A stretch of DNA of 64,000 nt from Desulfovibrio psychrotolerans (GCF_013340305.1 NZ_BLVP01000008.1:235408-299407), one strand, 5' to 3'. Positions 8,344-17,890 are shown, counted from the first letter of the stretch. Numbers and translations are program-made. Notes: a model not told the origin generated them from the letters alone.

Positions 8344-9528
8344 ATGACCCATAGCCTGCCCACCCACTTTGCCCCTGCCGAGCGAACCGCTCCGGAAACC
8401 CTGCTGCGGCAGGCCTCGCTGTTTCGTGACAATCCGCTGGTCACATTGCTGGATTCCGTGACGGATCTGGTACTCATCCTAAATTCCACCCGGCAGATCG
8501 TGTATGGCAACAGAAACCTGCTTGAACTGCTGGAGATGGCGGATGCGCGCGAAATAATCGGCCTGCGCCCCGGCGAGCTGTTCCGTTGCGAGCATTCCTG
8601 CACCGAGGCGGGCGGGTGCGGCACATCGGTCCATTGCCGGAGCTGCGGCGCGGTAAAGGTTATCATGTGCGCGCTGGATAACGAACGCGCCGTGGAGGAA
8701 TGCCGCATTACCCAGCGCCGGGGCGACGTTATTCAGGCATATGACCTGAAGGTGGTGGGCAGCCCCATTGTTCTGGATGACCAGCGGTTCATTACCTTTG
8801 CCATCAACGACATAAGCCACGAGAAACGGCGCAGGGCGCTGGAGCGCATCTTCTTTCATGACATTCTGAACACGGCGGGCGGGCTGCGCAATCTGGCGCG
8901 CATGGTGCTGGATGAGGTGCCGGTGAACCTGAAAGACGAAACCCTGCTGCTGCACAAATTCTCCACCGAACTGGTGGAGGAGATTCTTGCGCAGCGGGTG
9001 TTGCTGGCTGCGGAATCCGAGGAGCTGTGCGTGGAGTGCCAGCTTGTGGACGCAGCCGAGTTGCTGCGCACCGTGCGCGACCTGTACGCATCGCACGAGG
9101 TTGCGGAACACCGCAGCATTGTGGTGGAGGCACCGGAGGGATTGGGGCTGGTAACGGACCCCACGCTGCTCAAGCGGGTGCTCTCCAATATGGTCAAGAA
9201 TGCGCTGGAAGCGACGCCCCCTGAAGGAACCGTGCGCATGGTGTGCTGCGGGGTTGGGGACGGAGTGGAATTTCATGTGTTCAATCCCGGCGTGGTGTCT
9301 TTGGAGGCACGCGGCTCCATCTTCCAGCGGTCATTCTCTACCAAGGGCATGGGCAGGGGGCTTGGGACTTACAGCATGAAGCTTCTGACCACCAACTATC
9401 TGAAGGGGCAGGTTTCCTACTCCTCGTGCAATGAGCGGGGGACGTGTTTCAGCCTGATGCTGCCTGCCGTGCTCGGGGTTTCTGATCAGACGGATATCCC
9501 CACTGCGCCGGGAAAATCTGCCGCCTAG
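8344..9528 (+). CDS. PAS-domain sensor histidine kinase (soluble)
   Basis: 394 residues with no membrane segment. The N-terminal PAS domain (about 30-160) carries a cysteine cluster (C82, C86, C92, C98, C101), a PAS variant common in deltaproteobacterial sensors and possibly metal- or redox-sensing. A short HisKA-like helix pair follows, with the probable phosphoacceptor H172 in FFHDILN. The HATPase domain (about 270-385) has NMVKNALEAT and a glycine-rich KGMGRGLGTY lid. The start at 8344 is preferred over a GTG at 8320 because GGAG lies 7 bases before it. The paired regulator follows after 26 bp. Confidence 0.85.
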   Translation: MTHSLPTHFAPAERTAPETLLRQASLFRDNPLVTLLDSVTDLVLILNSTRQIVYGNRNLLELLEMADAREIIGLRPGELFRCEHSCTEAGGCGTSVHCRSCGAVKVIMCALDNERAVEECRITQRRGDVIQAYDLKVVGSPIVLDDQRFITFAINDISHEKRRRALERIFFHDILNTAGGLRNLARMVLDEVPVNLKDETLLLHKFSTELVEEILAQRVLLAAESEELCVECQLVDAAELLRTVRDLYASHEVAEHRSIVVEAPEGLGLVTDPTLLKRVLSNMVKNALEATPPEGTVRMVCCGVGDGVEFHVFNPGVVSLEARGSIFQRSFSTKGMGRGLGTYSMKLLTTNYLKGQVSYSSCNERGTCFSLMLPAVLGVSDQTDIPTAPGKSAA

Positions 9529-9554
9529 AGGGCAACCATCGGGGGGAACAGGTC

Positions 9555-10298
9555 ATGGCATCGCTGCGCATTCTTATAGCCGAAGACGACAAGCTTAGCG
9601 CCACACTGCTCAAAGCCATGCTGGAGGCGGAGGGTCATTCCGTATGTGCCGTTTCCGGCAGCGGCGGTGATGCCGTGGAGGCAGCGCGGCGGCTTGCTCC
9701 TGATGCGGTGCTCATGGATATCTTTCTGCGGGACGAGATGTCCGGGGTGGAGGCGGCGCGGACCATTGTGCGGGACTTGGCCATACCTACCCTTTTTGTC
9801 ACCGGTGCGTCTGACCGGGCACTGCTGGAGCAGGTGGTGGAGAGCGGTGCGCTGGGGCTGATGAAAAAGCCCGTGAGCGCGGACGAGCTGCGTGTGAACC
9901 TGCGCATTCTGCTGCATCATCAGAATCTGAGCCATCGTCTGCGTGTGCAGGCGGCGGAGTTTAAACGCCTGTTCATGCATGCTCCCGTGGGCATGTTTGT
10001 GCGCGATACCGTCGGCAGGCTGCTGGACTGCAATGAGGCGCTTGCCCGCCTGATGGGCTATGATGCCGCCGCCAGCCTGCTTGCCGCTATTCCCGTGGCG
10101 CAGGGGCTGTATCATCCCGACGGCGGGGAGCTGTGCTGCGCAGAGGCGCATGACACCGCGTGCGAGGGGCTGCCGGGGGTACCTGTCCGGTTGCGGCACC
10201 GTGAGGGACGGGCTGTGGCTGCCACGGAATATCGCCCGGTTCTGTCCGGTGTTCCGGCTGACGCGCAGGCATACCTTGCCGTGATCATTCCGCGCTGA
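9555..10298 (+). CDS. REC-PAS response regulator
   Basis: 247 residues. The receiver domain (1-120) has acidic pocket E10-D11-D12, phosphoacceptor D55 in LMDIF, and K109 in MKKPVS. A PAS domain (about 135-245) starts FKRLFMHAPVGMFVRD. There is no DNA-binding or enzymatic output domain, so it probably relays to another protein or modulates the kinase. Cognate of the PAS kinase just upstream. Downstream 10299-10480 contains only short direct repeats (CATAATCCGTCC). Confidence 0.85.
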   Translation: MASLRILIAEDDKLSATLLKAMLEAEGHSVCAVSGSGGDAVEAARRLAPDAVLMDIFLRDEMSGVEAARTIVRDLAIPTLFVTGASDRALLEQVVESGALGLMKKPVSADELRVNLRILLHHQNLSHRLRVQAAEFKRLFMHAPVGMFVRDTVGRLLDCNEALARLMGYDAAASLLAAIPVAQGLYHPDGGELCCAEAHDTACEGLPGVPVRLRHREGRAVAATEYRPVLSGVPADAQAYLAVIIPR

Positions 10299-10480
10299 CG
10301 GTCTGGCCCATAATCCGTCCCCATAATCCGTCCTCACAATTCACTGGCAATCCGCTGGCAATTCGCCGCACATTCCTCCCGGCAAGTACCTCCGTCAATC
10401 CGTTCTGCCGATTTCTTCATCGCGCGCAGGATTCATGTCCTGTTCCGGGACCGCGCCGTGCGTCCGGCGACACCGCGCGC

Positions 10481-10888
10481 CTAGCGCACGAGCCGCGTTT
10501 CAAACTGCGGCGGCTCCATGACCTGCTTTTTGACAGGGCAGCCTTCTACCGTGCGCACAAGGGCGGTTTCATATTCCTGCGGAAAACCGGGCGGCAGGGT
10601 GATAACGGTGGTTATCTTCTGCGCCCGGTATTTTTTGGGGTCCGGGTCGAACTCGCATTCCACGGCAATGGACAGGCCCTCTGCAGAAATGCCCTTACGG
10701 TCGCAGAAACGCTTGGCGAATACGCCCGCGCAGGTGGCCAGCGAGGCAAAGAACAGCTCGAAAGGGGTGGGGGCGCTGTTTTCGCCGCCCTGTTCCGGCT
10801 TCTGGTCCGTGTGGACGCCGAAGCCGCGGATGGTGGCGGAGATACGCATGCCGCCGTCAAACGTGACATTCAGTACGCTATTATCCAT
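10481..10888 (-). CDS. OsmC/Ohr-family protein
   Basis: 135 residues of the OsmC family of thiol-dependent peroxide and organic-hydroperoxide detoxification proteins. The two family cysteines are visible: one in SLATCAGVFAKRF (helix) and one in VEGCPVKKQV. The ENSAPTPFELF segment is typical. The start at 10888 is chosen over the ATG six bases upstream because AAGGA would overlap the latter. Located 45 bp downstream of the MBL hydrolase on the same strand and likely co-transcribed. Confidence 0.85.
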   Translation of the reverse strand: MDNSVLNVTFDGGMRISATIRGFGVHTDQKPEQGGENSAPTPFELFFASLATCAGVFAKRFCDRKGISAEGLSIAVECEFDPDPKKYRAQKITTVITLPPGFPQEYETALVRTVEGCPVKKQVMEPPQFETRLVR

Positions 10889-10933
10889 GATCATTCCTTG
10901 GTCATTGCGTTTGTCGGGAGAGCGTGCTTTCCG

Positions 10934-11680
10934 CTAGCCTATGGTTTCCACGGCGGCGTAACGGGGTTCGTGCAGGGCGATGACGGTATCTGCCATGGAT
11001 TTTACGCGGAGCATGACCTCGTAACTTTCCACCGGATTGATGCAGGTGCCGGGCGGAATGACTTCCATCTCCTTGGCGCGGATTTCCGCAGGGGGATTGA
11101 GATTTTCGTCAATGACGCAGAAGCCGGTTATGGCCACGGTGCCCTGTGCGGTGTCTATGAGGACGCTGAGTCCGCCTTCGGTATGCGCGGGAGTGTGCAC
11201 CACGCGTATGCCGGGCACTATTTCCATCTCCGGCTCGCTGATGGCGCGTATCTGGCCGTTTTCCTCCACATCTTCAATGTAGTCTTCCAGATAGCGGAAA
11301 TCCAGCGGATGCGGGTTGTGGATGCGTTCCAGTTCCTTTTCGTGCACGTAAATCACCGCGTTTTCGCACTTGTAGTCGTTTTCGCAGTGGTCGTTGTGCA
11401 GGTGGGTGTGGATGATGATGTCTATGTCCGCAGGCGCAAGACCGTATTTGGCAAGACCTTCCTCAAAGGTATAGATGGGGCCGCCTATGGCGTTTGCCCT
11501 GTCCTCTGACTTGATGGGTTGCATTTCGCCTGTATCAATGAGGATTTTCTTGTCGCCGCCTTCCACGTACCAGCAGTAGATGGGAATGGTGTAGCTTTTT
11601 CCGTAATCGTGCTGGTAGGTCATCATGCCCTTGTCGAAGACTTTGGTTCCCATGACGATGGGATGGATTTTGTAGTGCAT
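10934..11680 (-). CDS. MBL-fold metallo-hydrolase (AHL-lactonase-like group)
   Basis: 248 residues with the metallo-beta-lactamase metal site HTHLHNDHCEN near 90-100, a further His in VHTPAHTEGG (about 165) and a late His in ALHEPRY. The layout, including the long insertion after the first motif, resembles N-acyl homoserine lactonase-like hydrolases. The substrate cannot be assigned and quorum quenching should not be assumed. GGAG lies 7 bases before the ATG. Forms a probable two-gene unit with the OsmC gene. Confidence 0.85.
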   Translation of the reverse strand: MHYKIHPIVMGTKVFDKGMMTYQHDYGKSYTIPIYCWYVEGGDKKILIDTGEMQPIKSEDRANAIGGPIYTFEEGLAKYGLAPADIDIIIHTHLHNDHCENDYKCENAVIYVHEKELERIHNPHPLDFRYLEDYIEDVEENGQIRAISEPEMEIVPGIRVVHTPAHTEGGLSVLIDTAQGTVAITGFCVIDENLNPPAEIRAKEMEVIPPGTCINPVESYEVMLRVKSMADTVIALHEPRYAAVETIG

Positions 11681-11826
11681 GGCGTTCTCCGTATGGGGTT
11701 TCGGATGGTGCTTGCTGCGGCAGGTGGTTGAAGAGCCGGTGCCGCTGCTGACCGTTTTTGTCGTTTTTCCGGTGCTCTTGGCCGTTGGGAGACTATAAGC
11801 ACTTTGCCGCAGACTGTCATGGTATC

Positions 11827-11852
11827 TCCTCCCGAACCGGGAGGAATTTTTT
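11827..11852 (+). terminator. Hairpin with T-run, orientation puzzling
   Basis: A 7-bp stem TCCTCCC/GGGAGGA with a 5-base loop is followed by six Ts on the plus strand. No plus-strand gene ends here, since the neighbours on both sides are on the minus strand. It may stop antisense transcription. On the minus strand the same hairpin would mask a GGGAGGA ribosome-binding sequence. Confidence 0.45.
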
Positions 11853-11957
11853 ATGAGCGGGAAGCTTGGACGACGCGCCGGGAGAGGGGCGCAGAAAAGT
11901 GACGTTTTGAGCGTGGGGCGGGAGAAACCGTTTCGCGGGCGTATATCGGGATTCCGG

Positions 11958-12452
11958 CTAGTCGAAAGAGCGCCTGCGCGGCAGGAACGTGCTGCGCAGG
12001 AAATGCGGATGGAAGAAGTGGAGGGGGTTTGCCACTATCTTGTCCGGCAGGATGTGATACCAGCGGTAGCCCAGCGCGGCGAAATAGCGGTGTGCCTGTG
12101 CCCTGAAGCCGGTTTCTGTTGCCGCGAGCAGGGCGGCGTCCCGCTGGCAGCGGGAAGAGGATACGGGGCGCAGTATGCGCGGGCTGAATCCGTAGCGGCG
12201 CAGAGTGGCGCGCACCCGCTTGAATTCACGGAAGCGGGAAACCGCGTCTGCCTGACAGAGCAGCACGCCCCAAGCGAAGAGGGCGGAGAGCACCCAGAAG
12301 ATGCCGCCGAGCAACGGATTGCCCGCACCGGTGAGCAGGCGTGCCTCCAGCCCGAAGAACAACGCAAGAAACGCCATACTGATGGTGGTCATATGGGGAA
12401 AAGGGGCTACCCGCACGTAGCGTGAGATCATTTGCATGAACGTGGTACGCAT
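11958..12452 (-). CDS. Uncharacterised small membrane protein
   Basis: 164 residues with two hydrophobic helices (about 20-38 and 46-66) followed by a basic cytoplasm-like region rich in R and H and ending FLPRRRSFD. No domain recognised. The start at 12452 has GGAAG seven bases upstream; twelve upstream in-frame codons lack a site. It lies downstream of the GGDEF gene on the same strand, 124 bp away. Confidence 0.6.
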   Translation of the reverse strand: MRTTFMQMISRYVRVAPFPHMTTISMAFLALFFGLEARLLTGAGNPLLGGIFWVLSALFAWGVLLCQADAVSRFREFKRVRATLRRYGFSPRILRPVSSSRCQRDAALLAATETGFRAQAHRYFAALGYRWYHILPDKIVANPLHFFHPHFLRSTFLPRRRSFD

Positions 12453-12576
12453 GTGTGTCTTCCGTGAGTATAGATGTACGGCAGGCAAAGGGGCGAGTCA
12501 ACCGATTCCGGCGGGGCGGCTTTCGGCCGCATTGCTCCCATTGGCGCGGAAGGTGAGGCGTGGGAATGGCGCGGTG

Positions 12577-14628
12577 TTACCGGAAGATGATTCTGTCGCC
12601 GCCGGAGTTGCGTGCCTCTTGCAGCCGTTTTTCCGCCTTGGCGATGAGGGGGCTTGGCAGCATTTCGGAGGGTGCAAGCTCCGTGGAGTCTGCAATGCCT
12701 GCGGACAGCGTTACGGTGAGGGGGTGGCCGTCTACGTCGAACCGGGCGGCGTCCACATTGGCGCGCACGGTGTCGAGCAGCCCCTTGGCGGCGGTGCGGT
12801 CTGTGCCGGGCATGAGCACTGCGAACTCTTCTCCGCCGAAACGGGCGAGCACGTCCTGCGTGCGCACGGAAGCCTGAAGCACATCGGCAAACTGCTGGAG
12901 CGCCTGCGTGCCTGCAAGGTAGCCGTGGTCTTCGTTTATGGCGGAGAACTGGTCTATTTCCAGCACGGCGATGGCAATGGCGGGGCCGTCATCGCGCAGT
13001 TGCTCGAAGAGTTCGTCTGCCCGGTGGAAGAAATGGCGGCGGTTGGGGATGCCGCTCAAGGCATCTGTGAGCGAGAGTTCGCGCAGTTCCCGCTGGTAGG
13101 CGCGCAGTTGGGTGATGTCGGTCAGGGTTCCTGCCACGCGCAGGGCACTGCCTGTATCGTCTGACTGCACCTGTCCGGCACAGGCTATCCAGCGGTTGTC
13201 ATGCGCGTGTGACGGGAGCTCCATGGATATGGATTCCGCGCCGTCGTGCAGTTTTTCCTTAAGCGCTGCGAACAGGGCCGCTGCTGTTTTGTTGGGGGTG
13301 CTTTCCAGCGCCTCCGGCGTCATCTGCGCAGGTGACGAGGAGATGCCCAGCAGCAGGGAGGCGCGGGCATCGAAATAGAGTTCGCCCTGTTCTATGTTCC
13401 ATTCCCAGTATCCGGCCTGCGAGGCGGAAAGCGCCATGGAGAACCTGTTTTCCGCTGCCGCGAGCCGTTCGCGCATGGAGTCGCGGTGCCTGCGTTCCTG
13501 CCGCAGACGGCGTGAAAAGAGCAGGCCCATGGCGCAGACCAGCAGCGCGGCAGGAACGCCCCATACGGCGGTCTGCACCGGCCAGCTGTGCCATGCGATG
13601 CCCCTGTTTTCCGGCGAATGGATGAAACCGCTCAGGGAATAGCCGGGCTTGGCGAGTCCCAGTTGCACAAAGGTGTCTGCCATGTGCCGGAACCGGCCGG
13701 GGTTCATGTGCCCCACCTCTATCACCGTGGGCATGATGAGTTTCTTCATTTCCTGATACTCAAACCACAGGTGCTCGCGGGTGCGGGGGACGAGCGAGGG
13801 AGGATATTTGGCGATGATGGTGCGGACCATTTCGTCCGGGTGGCCCAGGGCGTATACCCAGCCCCTGAGCGAGGCACGCACGAAACGCTCCACAAGGTCG
13901 GGGTGTTTTTTGACCACGGCTTCGGAGGTGAACAGGCCATCGCCGTAAAAGTCTATGCCGTACCAGACGGGGCGGATGAGTCGGTAAGGAACGTCCGCTT
14001 TTTTAAGAAAATACGGCTGGTTGGAAAGATAGCTGGACAGGGCGTGCACCTTTTTGTGCAGGATGCCGTCCATGGTGAAGGTGGATGGCACGATTTCCAC
14101 CTTGTCCAGCGTGAGTCCTTCGTACATGAGCAGGGCGTACATTTCTGCATCGCTCTCCAGATCGCCCATTTCCAGCTTGCGTCCCGCCAGATCCTGCGGG
14201 GTGAAGATGCCCGAATCCGCGCGCACGAGCATGGTGGATGCCGAGTGCTGGAAGATGGTGGCAAGGGCCACTACGGGCTGACCACGCAGGCGGGCGAGCA
14301 GCATTTCCGAGCCGCCCACGCAGAATTCCGCGTTGCCCTGCAGTATCTGGTTCAGGGGAACGATGCCGGGGCCGCCCTCCAGAATGGTGACATCCAGCCC
14401 TTCCTCTGCATAGTAGCCGTTTTCTTTGGCAGCGTAGTATCCGGCAAATTCGAACTGGTTCTGCCAGTGCAGTTGCAGGGTGACTTTGCGGGGAGCCGCA
14501 TGGGCGGCGGTTGCGGCGAGCAGGAAAATGCAGAGCAGCATGGCAAGGCTGCATGTACACCACACGGCGGGACGACAGGGGAGAGCGGAACAGAGGAGGT
14601 GTGCCGGGGGCTGCATGTGTGAACGCAT
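12577..14628 (-). CDS. NMT1/THI5-like sensor diguanylate cyclase
   Basis: 683 residues. A signal peptide is followed by a periplasmic NMT1/THI5-type ligand-binding domain (about 45-310; starts TLQLHWQNQFEFAGYYAA, a fold used by pyrimidine, sulfonate and related ABC-transporter binding proteins). One membrane helix follows (about 352-372), then a PAS domain (about 395-520) and a GGDEF domain (about 530-683) with intact FGGEEFAVL and SGIPNRRHFF. It should synthesise cyclic di-GMP in response to a periplasmic ligand. The ligand is unknown. An active cyclase is inferred from the intact motif. Confidence 0.88.
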   Translation of the reverse strand: MRSHMQPPAHLLCSALPCRPAVWCTCSLAMLLCIFLLAATAAHAAPRKVTLQLHWQNQFEFAGYYAAKENGYYAEEGLDVTILEGGPGIVPLNQILQGNAEFCVGGSEMLLARLRGQPVVALATIFQHSASTMLVRADSGIFTPQDLAGRKLEMGDLESDAEMYALLMYEGLTLDKVEIVPSTFTMDGILHKKVHALSSYLSNQPYFLKKADVPYRLIRPVWYGIDFYGDGLFTSEAVVKKHPDLVERFVRASLRGWVYALGHPDEMVRTIIAKYPPSLVPRTREHLWFEYQEMKKLIMPTVIEVGHMNPGRFRHMADTFVQLGLAKPGYSLSGFIHSPENRGIAWHSWPVQTAVWGVPAALLVCAMGLLFSRRLRQERRHRDSMRERLAAAENRFSMALSASQAGYWEWNIEQGELYFDARASLLLGISSSPAQMTPEALESTPNKTAAALFAALKEKLHDGAESISMELPSHAHDNRWIACAGQVQSDDTGSALRVAGTLTDITQLRAYQRELRELSLTDALSGIPNRRHFFHRADELFEQLRDDGPAIAIAVLEIDQFSAINEDHGYLAGTQALQQFADVLQASVRTQDVLARFGGEEFAVLMPGTDRTAAKGLLDTVRANVDAARFDVDGHPLTVTLSAGIADSTELAPSEMLPSPLIAKAEKRLQEARNSGGDRIIFR

Positions 14629-14843
14629 GGCTGGGTCTGCCTTGTTGCTGATCGCTGTAGGACGGGCAACCGGATTGTTCTGGCCGCCCGGGTCATCTGT
14701 ATTGGTGAGGAAGACCGAAATGTCTGAAATCTAAAGGTGCCGTCATACTGCTGTGCCGACAGCGGCTTGACGCCGGGAACGGCATTGGCACCAGCATCGG
14801 CGCCCGTAGAGGCTCCGGCAGTGGTACCGGTAGAATGATACCG

Positions 14844-14872
14844 AATGTATGATGCTGCTGAAAAAGTGTCAA
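14844..14872 (-). promoter_or_regulatory. Promoter of the NMT1-GGDEF gene
   Basis: Minus-strand TTGACA and TACATT with 17-bp spacing give a near-consensus sigma-70 promoter and a leader of about 210 bases. The rest of the divergent gap 14629-15028 shows a GC-rich leader with CCGGTACC-type dyads but no gene. Confidence 0.6.
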
Positions 14873-15028
14873 CGCGATTAGGATTATATGTGGCCAGCCT
14901 GACGTCATTTTTCTGTCCGGTGCGGCTATTCGCGGGTTGGGCCTGGCATCGGGCGTGAGATCGGATCGGACGCCGGACTTGACGCGCACTGAATGCATGG
15001 TATTGCACAAGAGAAAAAGAGGTGGTTC

Positions 15029-15367
15029 ATGCAGGTTTCCATGCGGCAGGAATATCTGAGGATGCGCTTGCAGGCGGGTATGGCCGACCAGCGGCTGGTG
15101 TGCGTGGACCCGGAAGCGATAACCCTGCATGAAAACGCGCTTTCTCTGCTCAAGCAGGCGGCGGAGCAGGTGGCTGCGGAAGCCCGTGTGACGCCGGAGG
15201 TTATTCACGACAGGCTGTTTGAGTTTGTTTTCCGGCTGGAACCTTCCGGGAGCCTGCTGCTGGTGCTGGCTGTTCCTGAGCGGGATGTGGAGATGAATGT
15301 GGAGCTGCCTTCCGGGCTGTGGAAGGAAGTATCGCCTCCCCGCAGCAGAGAGCGGGAAGGGGCGTGA
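15029..15367 (+). CDS. Uncharacterised conserved-looking cytosolic protein
   Basis: 112 residues, mixed alpha/beta by composition, with no signal peptide, membrane segment or recognisable motif. The start at 15029 has AGAGGTGG five bases upstream; ATG codons at 14993 and 15041 are alternatives. It ends 58 bases before darP, suggesting a two-gene operon. Function unknown. Confidence 0.55.
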   Translation: MQVSMRQEYLRMRLQAGMADQRLVCVDPEAITLHENALSLLKQAAEQVAAEARVTPEVIHDRLFEFVFRLEPSGSLLLVLAVPERDVEMNVELPSGLWKEVSPPRSREREGA

Positions 15368-15425
15368 TGCTGCGGCACTGGACGGGCGGCGGCTTGTGGA
15401 GTACATGCCGGGCACGGGAGGAATG

Positions 15426-15965
15426 ATGACCAAAGACACAGACAGGCGCGAGACGGAGTTTTCCACAGGAGTGGGGGCTGACGATGAACTGGGACTGAGC
15501 CGTTCTGAAATGAAACGGCGCAGCACCGCGCGCCAGAAGATAGGCGAGGAGCTTGCGCACATGCCCATGACCGCTGTGCGTTCGTTCGGGCTTTCTGATG
15601 AGATTGTCCGCGCTTTTGAGGACTATCATAAAGCGAACCGGAACGAGGCGCGCCGGAGGCAGATGCAGTTCATAGGCAAGCTGCTGCGTGAAGCGGATAC
15701 GGCGGAGATTGAGGCCCGGCTGAATGAACACCGGGATGCGCGGTCACTGGCAACGGCGGACTTTCATCATCTGGAGCGCATGCGCGATGCCCTGATGGGG
15801 GAAGAACCCGGCGCGCTGGACGAGGTGCTTGCCGCCTACCCTGCCGCCGATATGCAGCACCTGCGGCAGCTTGTGCGCAACGGGCGCAAGGAAATTGCCG
15901 CCGGAAAGCCCCCCCGTTCCGCGCGCACCCTGTTCCGCTATTTACGGGAACTGGAGGAGGCGTAA
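15426..15965 (+). CDS. darP: Ribosome-associated protein DarP/YjgA family
   Basis: 179 residues of the YjgA/DarP family, which associates with late 50S ribosomal assembly intermediates. Visible family segments are LSRSEMKRRSTARQKIGEEL near the N-terminus and a C-terminal helical region with ARTLFRYLREL. The start is either 15423 or 15426; the latter gives four bases from GGGAGG, so I use it. Length is close to that of the E. coli protein. Confidence 0.82.
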   Translation: MTKDTDRRETEFSTGVGADDELGLSRSEMKRRSTARQKIGEELAHMPMTAVRSFGLSDEIVRAFEDYHKANRNEARRRQMQFIGKLLREADTAEIEARLNEHRDARSLATADFHHLERMRDALMGEEPGALDEVLAAYPAADMQHLRQLVRNGRKEIAAGKPPRSARTLFRYLRELEEA

Positions 15966-16001
15966 GGGCTGCTCGCCTTTGCCCGACAGAATGACTGAAA
16001 C

Positions 16002-16048
16002 GCCCCCGGCGGCCCGTATGTTCGGGCTGCCGGGGGCTTGTTGTTTTT
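16002..16048 (+). terminator. Intrinsic terminator after darP
   Basis: A long GC stem (GCCCCCGGC.GCCC with its complement, 16002-16037) around a short loop is followed by a T-rich run. It may also help stop the converging glutamate-synthase-like gene from the other side. Confidence 0.8.
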
Positions 16049-16153
16049 CGGGCGTCTTTCTATGGCACCGCTTCCGGGCTGGTCCGGGTGGAGAGCCGCG
16101 GGCGGTGCATTCTTCTGCGGTCATGCAGGCAGACCGCAGTGCGCCATGGTATC

Positions 16154-17797
16154 CTACCGCATGGTCAGGATGCGGCGTGCGCTTTCGTCATACATATCGG
16201 TGATGAAGGGAACCTTGGTTTCCGCTTCCGTCTCGCGGTTGGCAGAGGCGATGTCGTCGCGGGAAATCTGATCCAGCGAGAACTTGCGCACGCCTGCCAG
16301 CAACTGCTGCAGTGCGGCGGAGAGCTTGTCCACCATGCACCACATGGCAACGGCACCCAGCGGCAGGTTTGCCATTTCGGCTGCGCCCACCTTCTTCTTC
16401 ACGTCCTGGTAGCCCACGAAGATTTCTTCCGGGGTGGAGCCGTACTTGGAAACGGCGGCGGGCAGCGAGCTCCAGTTGCCGTTGACCTTGGCGCGGCGGT
16501 CGGGGAAGAGGGCTCCTTCAATGTTGGAGCCGAGGAAGCCGGGAATCATCATCGCTCTGCCCATGCACACCAGCTTGGTGAAGGGAGCGCCGATGGCGAG
16601 TGCCTTGAAGATGTCCGGCCCCTTGGCGAAGCCGCCCGCGAAGGAGAGGTCCACCACCTTTTTGCCCTGCGAGGCGAGCAGAGCGGCATATTCGTAAGCC
16701 TTTGCGTGCAGCAGGATGGAGGGAACGCCCCATGTTTCCATCATGTTCCACGGGCTCATGCCCGTGCCGCCGCCGGAACCGTCGATGGTGAGCAGGTCCA
16801 GTTCCGCATCGGTGGCGAAGCGCAGCGCCATGGCGAGGGCTTCCATGCCGTAGGAACCGGTCTTCAGCGAAATGCGCTTGAAGCCCAGCGAACGCAGGTA
16901 GGCAACGGAGTTCATGAACTCGGCGCGTACCTTTTCCACGGAATCAAGGTTGGTGTAGCCGAGGCGGCTGTGGCGGGCAAAGCTCTTGATGGCACCCTTT
17001 GCAAAGCTTTCCTGCACTTCGGCCAGTTCCGGGTCGGGGTCCACAAGGTAGCCGCGCTTTTTGAGGAACAGGGCGTAGTCAAGGCTGGTCACCTCGATTT
17101 CGCCGCCGATGTTCTTGGCACCCTGACCCCACTTGAGTTCGATGATGACCTTGTCGCCGTACTTCTGGGCCACGTATTCGGCAACGCCGTTGCGGGTGTC
17201 TTCCACGTTCAGCTGCACGATGATGGCACCGTAGCCGTCGTAGTAGCGCAGGTAGGTGTCTATGCGGCGTTCCAGTTCGGGGGCCTTGGTGATCTTGCCG
17301 TTGGCGAGTTCCGCCTCGCGGTCCACGCCCACCACGTTTTCGCCGATGACTATGGGAGCGCCCACAAGGGCACAGCCGGCGGCAAAGGAGTCCCAGTACT
17401 TGGCGGCGATGAAGGTGGAACCCAGCGCGCCGGTCATGAAGGGAACCTTGACCTTGGTCTTTTCTTTGGCACCGAAAGAGGTTTCAAGGCTTACGTCGGT
17501 GAAGAGCACATCGCCGTTGCTGGCTTTGCCGTTGTCCACCTTGCCGGTGGCACCGAAGCTGTTGCCCTGAATGCGCAGGGAATTGTAGCTCACGCCCACG
17601 TGGGTGGTGTTGCCGCTGCCTGCGGTGACCACGCCGAAATCGCGGGGGTAGAGCACTTCGCGGCCGCGCATGCTGGAAAGCCACGTTTCACACTTTCCCT
17701 GACAGTCTGCCCGGCACAGGGTGCACAGGCCGGATTCGATAGCGTTGCCACGGTTGGCGGTGCCCAGAACATCGTTGGATTTGGACCACTGAAACAT
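16154..17797 (-). CDS. FMN-binding glutamate synthase-like protein
   Basis: 547 residues matching the FMN-binding central domain of glutamate synthase as a stand-alone protein. Hallmarks are LKWGQGAKNIGGEI, LTIDGSGGGTGMSPW and the CMGRAMMIPG region. A cysteine-rich N-terminus (CTLCRADCQGKC, about 20-31) may bind a cluster or metal. It lacks the glutaminase domain and has no gltD partner nearby, so its amino donor and electron donor are unclear; it may not make glutamate at all. The start at 17797 has GGAGG seven bases upstream. Confidence 0.85.
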   Translation of the reverse strand: MFQWSKSNDVLGTANRGNAIESGLCTLCRADCQGKCETWLSSMRGREVLYPRDFGVVTAGSGNTTHVGVSYNSLRIQGNSFGATGKVDNGKASNGDVLFTDVSLETSFGAKEKTKVKVPFMTGALGSTFIAAKYWDSFAAGCALVGAPIVIGENVVGVDREAELANGKITKAPELERRIDTYLRYYDGYGAIIVQLNVEDTRNGVAEYVAQKYGDKVIIELKWGQGAKNIGGEIEVTSLDYALFLKKRGYLVDPDPELAEVQESFAKGAIKSFARHSRLGYTNLDSVEKVRAEFMNSVAYLRSLGFKRISLKTGSYGMEALAMALRFATDAELDLLTIDGSGGGTGMSPWNMMETWGVPSILLHAKAYEYAALLASQGKKVVDLSFAGGFAKGPDIFKALAIGAPFTKLVCMGRAMMIPGFLGSNIEGALFPDRRAKVNGNWSSLPAAVSKYGSTPEEIFVGYQDVKKKVGAAEMANLPLGAVAMWCMVDKLSAALQQLLAGVRKFSLDQISRDDIASANRETEAETKVPFITDMYDESARRILTMR

Positions 17798-17862
17798 TAT
17801 GCCTCCGAAAGTGAGTGTATGGTAGGTGTATGTCGTGTCTGCGTATATATGAGCGGGGTTCA

Positions 17863-17890
17863 CAATTATGTGATTGCGCAGGTATGTCAA
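17863..17890 (-). promoter_or_regulatory. Promoter with overlapping palindrome for the FMN enzyme
   Basis: Minus-strand TTGACA with a 16-bp spacer to TAATTG. The palindrome CACATAATTGTG (17861-17872) covers the -10, a natural site for a repressor. TSS would lie about 60 bases before the start codon. Confidence 0.5.

Noticed and set aside
11623-11820. 65-codon minus-strand frame with a perfect GGGAGGA site
   Set aside because: It overlaps the start of the MBL gene in another frame and its protein is Pro/Arg/Ala low complexity; the hairpin at 11827 is reported instead.
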